The position numbers and the translations under genes are program-made. The notes beneath the pieces are model-generated. The model was given only the letters and a program-made list of their open reading frames with translations, had not been told where the DNA came from and did no database searches. A stretch of DNA of 6,221 nt, from contig JAJFLK010000350.1 in assembly GCA_021772735.1 (NCBI GenBank), forward strand, positions 1 to 6,221. Reading direction: 5' to 3'. Below, one piece after another: positions 5,354 through 6,221 of the stretch. Positions within the stretch are counted from its first letter, which is position 1. Each line of letters starts with the position of its first letter. Origin of the DNA: Candidatus Sumerlaeota bacterium. GTDB taxonomy: Bacteria > Sumerlaeota > Sumerlaeia > MVZB01 > JAJFLK01.

Positions 5354-6221
5354 CTATTTGCCGAGCGCGGCCATATCGGCATCGACCATCAGTTTGACGA
5401 GACTTTTGAAATCCACGGTCGGCTCCCAGCCCAGAACGCGTTTGGCCTTGCCGGGATCCCCGAGCAAGAGATCAACCTCGGCGGGACGGAAAAATTTCTC
5501 GTCGATCGTGACGTATTTCTCCCAGTCCAGATCGAGATAGTCGAAGACTTCATCCAGGAATTCGCGCACCGAATGCGTCTCGCCCGTTGCGATGACGAAA
5601 TCGTCGGGCTCGTCGTGCTGCATCATCATCCACATCGCTTCGACGTAATCGCCGGCGAAACCCCAATCGCGTTTGGCGTCCAGGTTGCCGAGCGGAAGAC
5701 GATCGCGCAGTCCCTTTTTAATCTCGACCGCCGCGCGCGTGATCTTACGTGTCACGAAGTTCTCACCACGCCTCGGAGACTCATGGTTGAACAGGATTCC
5801 GCAGCAATTGAACATATCGTAGCTCTCGCGGTAATTGATCACGATGTGATGCGAGGCGACCTTGCCGACGGCATAAGGGCTGCGCGGATGGAAAGGCGTA
5901 GTCTCGGTCTGGGGCGTCTCGACCACCTCGCCGAACATCTCGCTGCTGCTGGCCTGATAGAATTTTGTCTTCCAGCCGGTTTCGCGAATGGCTTCGAGCA
6001 GCCGGACCGTGCCGAGGAACCCCACATCGCAAGAATACTCCGGGACATCAAAACTGACGCGGACATGGCTCTGCGCGCCGAGATTGTAAATCTCTTCGGG
6101 CTCAATCGTGCGGATTAACCGGGCGAGAGAACTCGCGTCGCCAAGATCGCCATAGACGAGATTGAACCTTTCGCGCGTGGCCTCGTTGCGACGAAGGTGA
6201 TCGATCCGGTCACGCCCCATC
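5354..6221 (-). CDS. gmd: GDP-mannose 4,6-dehydratase, N-terminus cut by window end
   Basis: An extended short-chain dehydrogenase that converts GDP-D-mannose to GDP-4-keto-6-deoxy-D-mannose in the cytoplasm. This is the first step to GDP-fucose, GDP-rhamnose and perosamine. The visible 289 codons lack about 35-40 N-terminal residues with the Rossmann GxxGxxG loop; the frame runs off the right edge, so the ATG at 6220 is internal. Numbering from it, RIDHL (5-9) is the family segment after the cofactor loop and NLGAQSHVRVSFD (46-58) follows. SSSEMFG (91-97) holds the catalytic Ser/Glu. SPYAVGK (114-120) gives the Tyr116 and Lys120 catalytic pair. FNHESPRRGENFVTRKI (144-160) and RDWGFAGDYVEAMW (184-197) are hallmark GMD segments. 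Nothing is missing from the visible core. The next step enzyme (fcl/rmd type) is not in the window. The sulfotransferase lies downstream on the same strand; co-transcription is possible but the gap is 216 nt. Confidence 0.95.
   Translation of the reverse strand, partial: MGRDRIDHLRRNEATRERFNLVYGDLGDASSLARLIRTIEPEEIYNLGAQSHVRVSFDVPEYSCDVGFLGTVRLLEAIRETGWKTKFYQASSSEMFGEVVETPQTETTPFHPRSPYAVGKVASHHIVINYRESYDMFNCCGILFNHESPRRGENFVTRKITRAAVEIKKGLRDRLPLGNLDAKRDWGFAGDYVEAMWMMMQHDEPDDFVIATGETHSVREFLDEVFDYLDLDWEKYVTIDEKFFRPAEVDLLLGDPGKAKRVLGWEPTVDFKSLVKLMVDADMAALGK

Overview
The window reads as GC-rich bacterial chromosome (roughly 60% G+C by eye). The gene mix is an exported Gly/His/Tyr-rich small protein, a lone DinB-fold protein, a mannosyltransferase-like membrane enzyme, a SULT-type sulfotransferase and GDP-mannose dehydratase. 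This would suit a planctomycete-like or other environmental, polysaccharide-making bacterium. That assignment is inference from protein style, not from a marker gene.

Layout, left to right. Positions 1-138 hold the 5' end of a bacterial group II intron on the minus strand; its class-C-like domain I sequence is recognisable and the rest lies beyond the left edge. The intron starts 9 nt after a strong GC hairpin (148-182), which is the apparent terminator of the DinB-family gene (224-736, minus). That is the insertion habit of group IIC introns. Upstream of the DinB gene is an AT-rich spacer with a 7-bp-arm inverted repeat (843-862) overlapping a possible promoter. Next comes a gene for a small secreted low-complexity protein (930-1334, minus), divergent from a 631-residue polytopic GT-C glycosyltransferase (1567-3462, plus). 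A tandem-CBS protein (3650-4084, plus) follows after a spacer. It converges on a PAPS-dependent sulfotransferase (4232-5137, minus). The right edge is a GDP-mannose 4,6-dehydratase (5354 to past the end, minus), missing its N-terminal Rossmann motif only because the window ends.

How the genes may work together. The dehydratase starts the route to GDP-deoxyhexoses (fucose, rhamnose, perosamine) and lies upstream of the sulfotransferase on the same strand. The pair could contribute to a sulfated deoxysugar-containing glycan or glycolipid, but the acceptor cannot be read from sequence. The GT-C enzyme on the other strand would move a sugar from a polyprenyl-phosphate carrier outside the membrane. 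The DinB-family, secreted and CBS proteins have no visible link to this theme.

No gene-free stretch exceeds 300 bases. The spacers are 139-223, 737-929, 1335-1566, 3463-3649, 4085-4231 and 5138-5353. I see no tRNA, rRNA, CRISPR array or transposase gene. The most notable element is the group II intron end seated on a terminator. I do not see convincing evidence for an undescribed multi-gene system.
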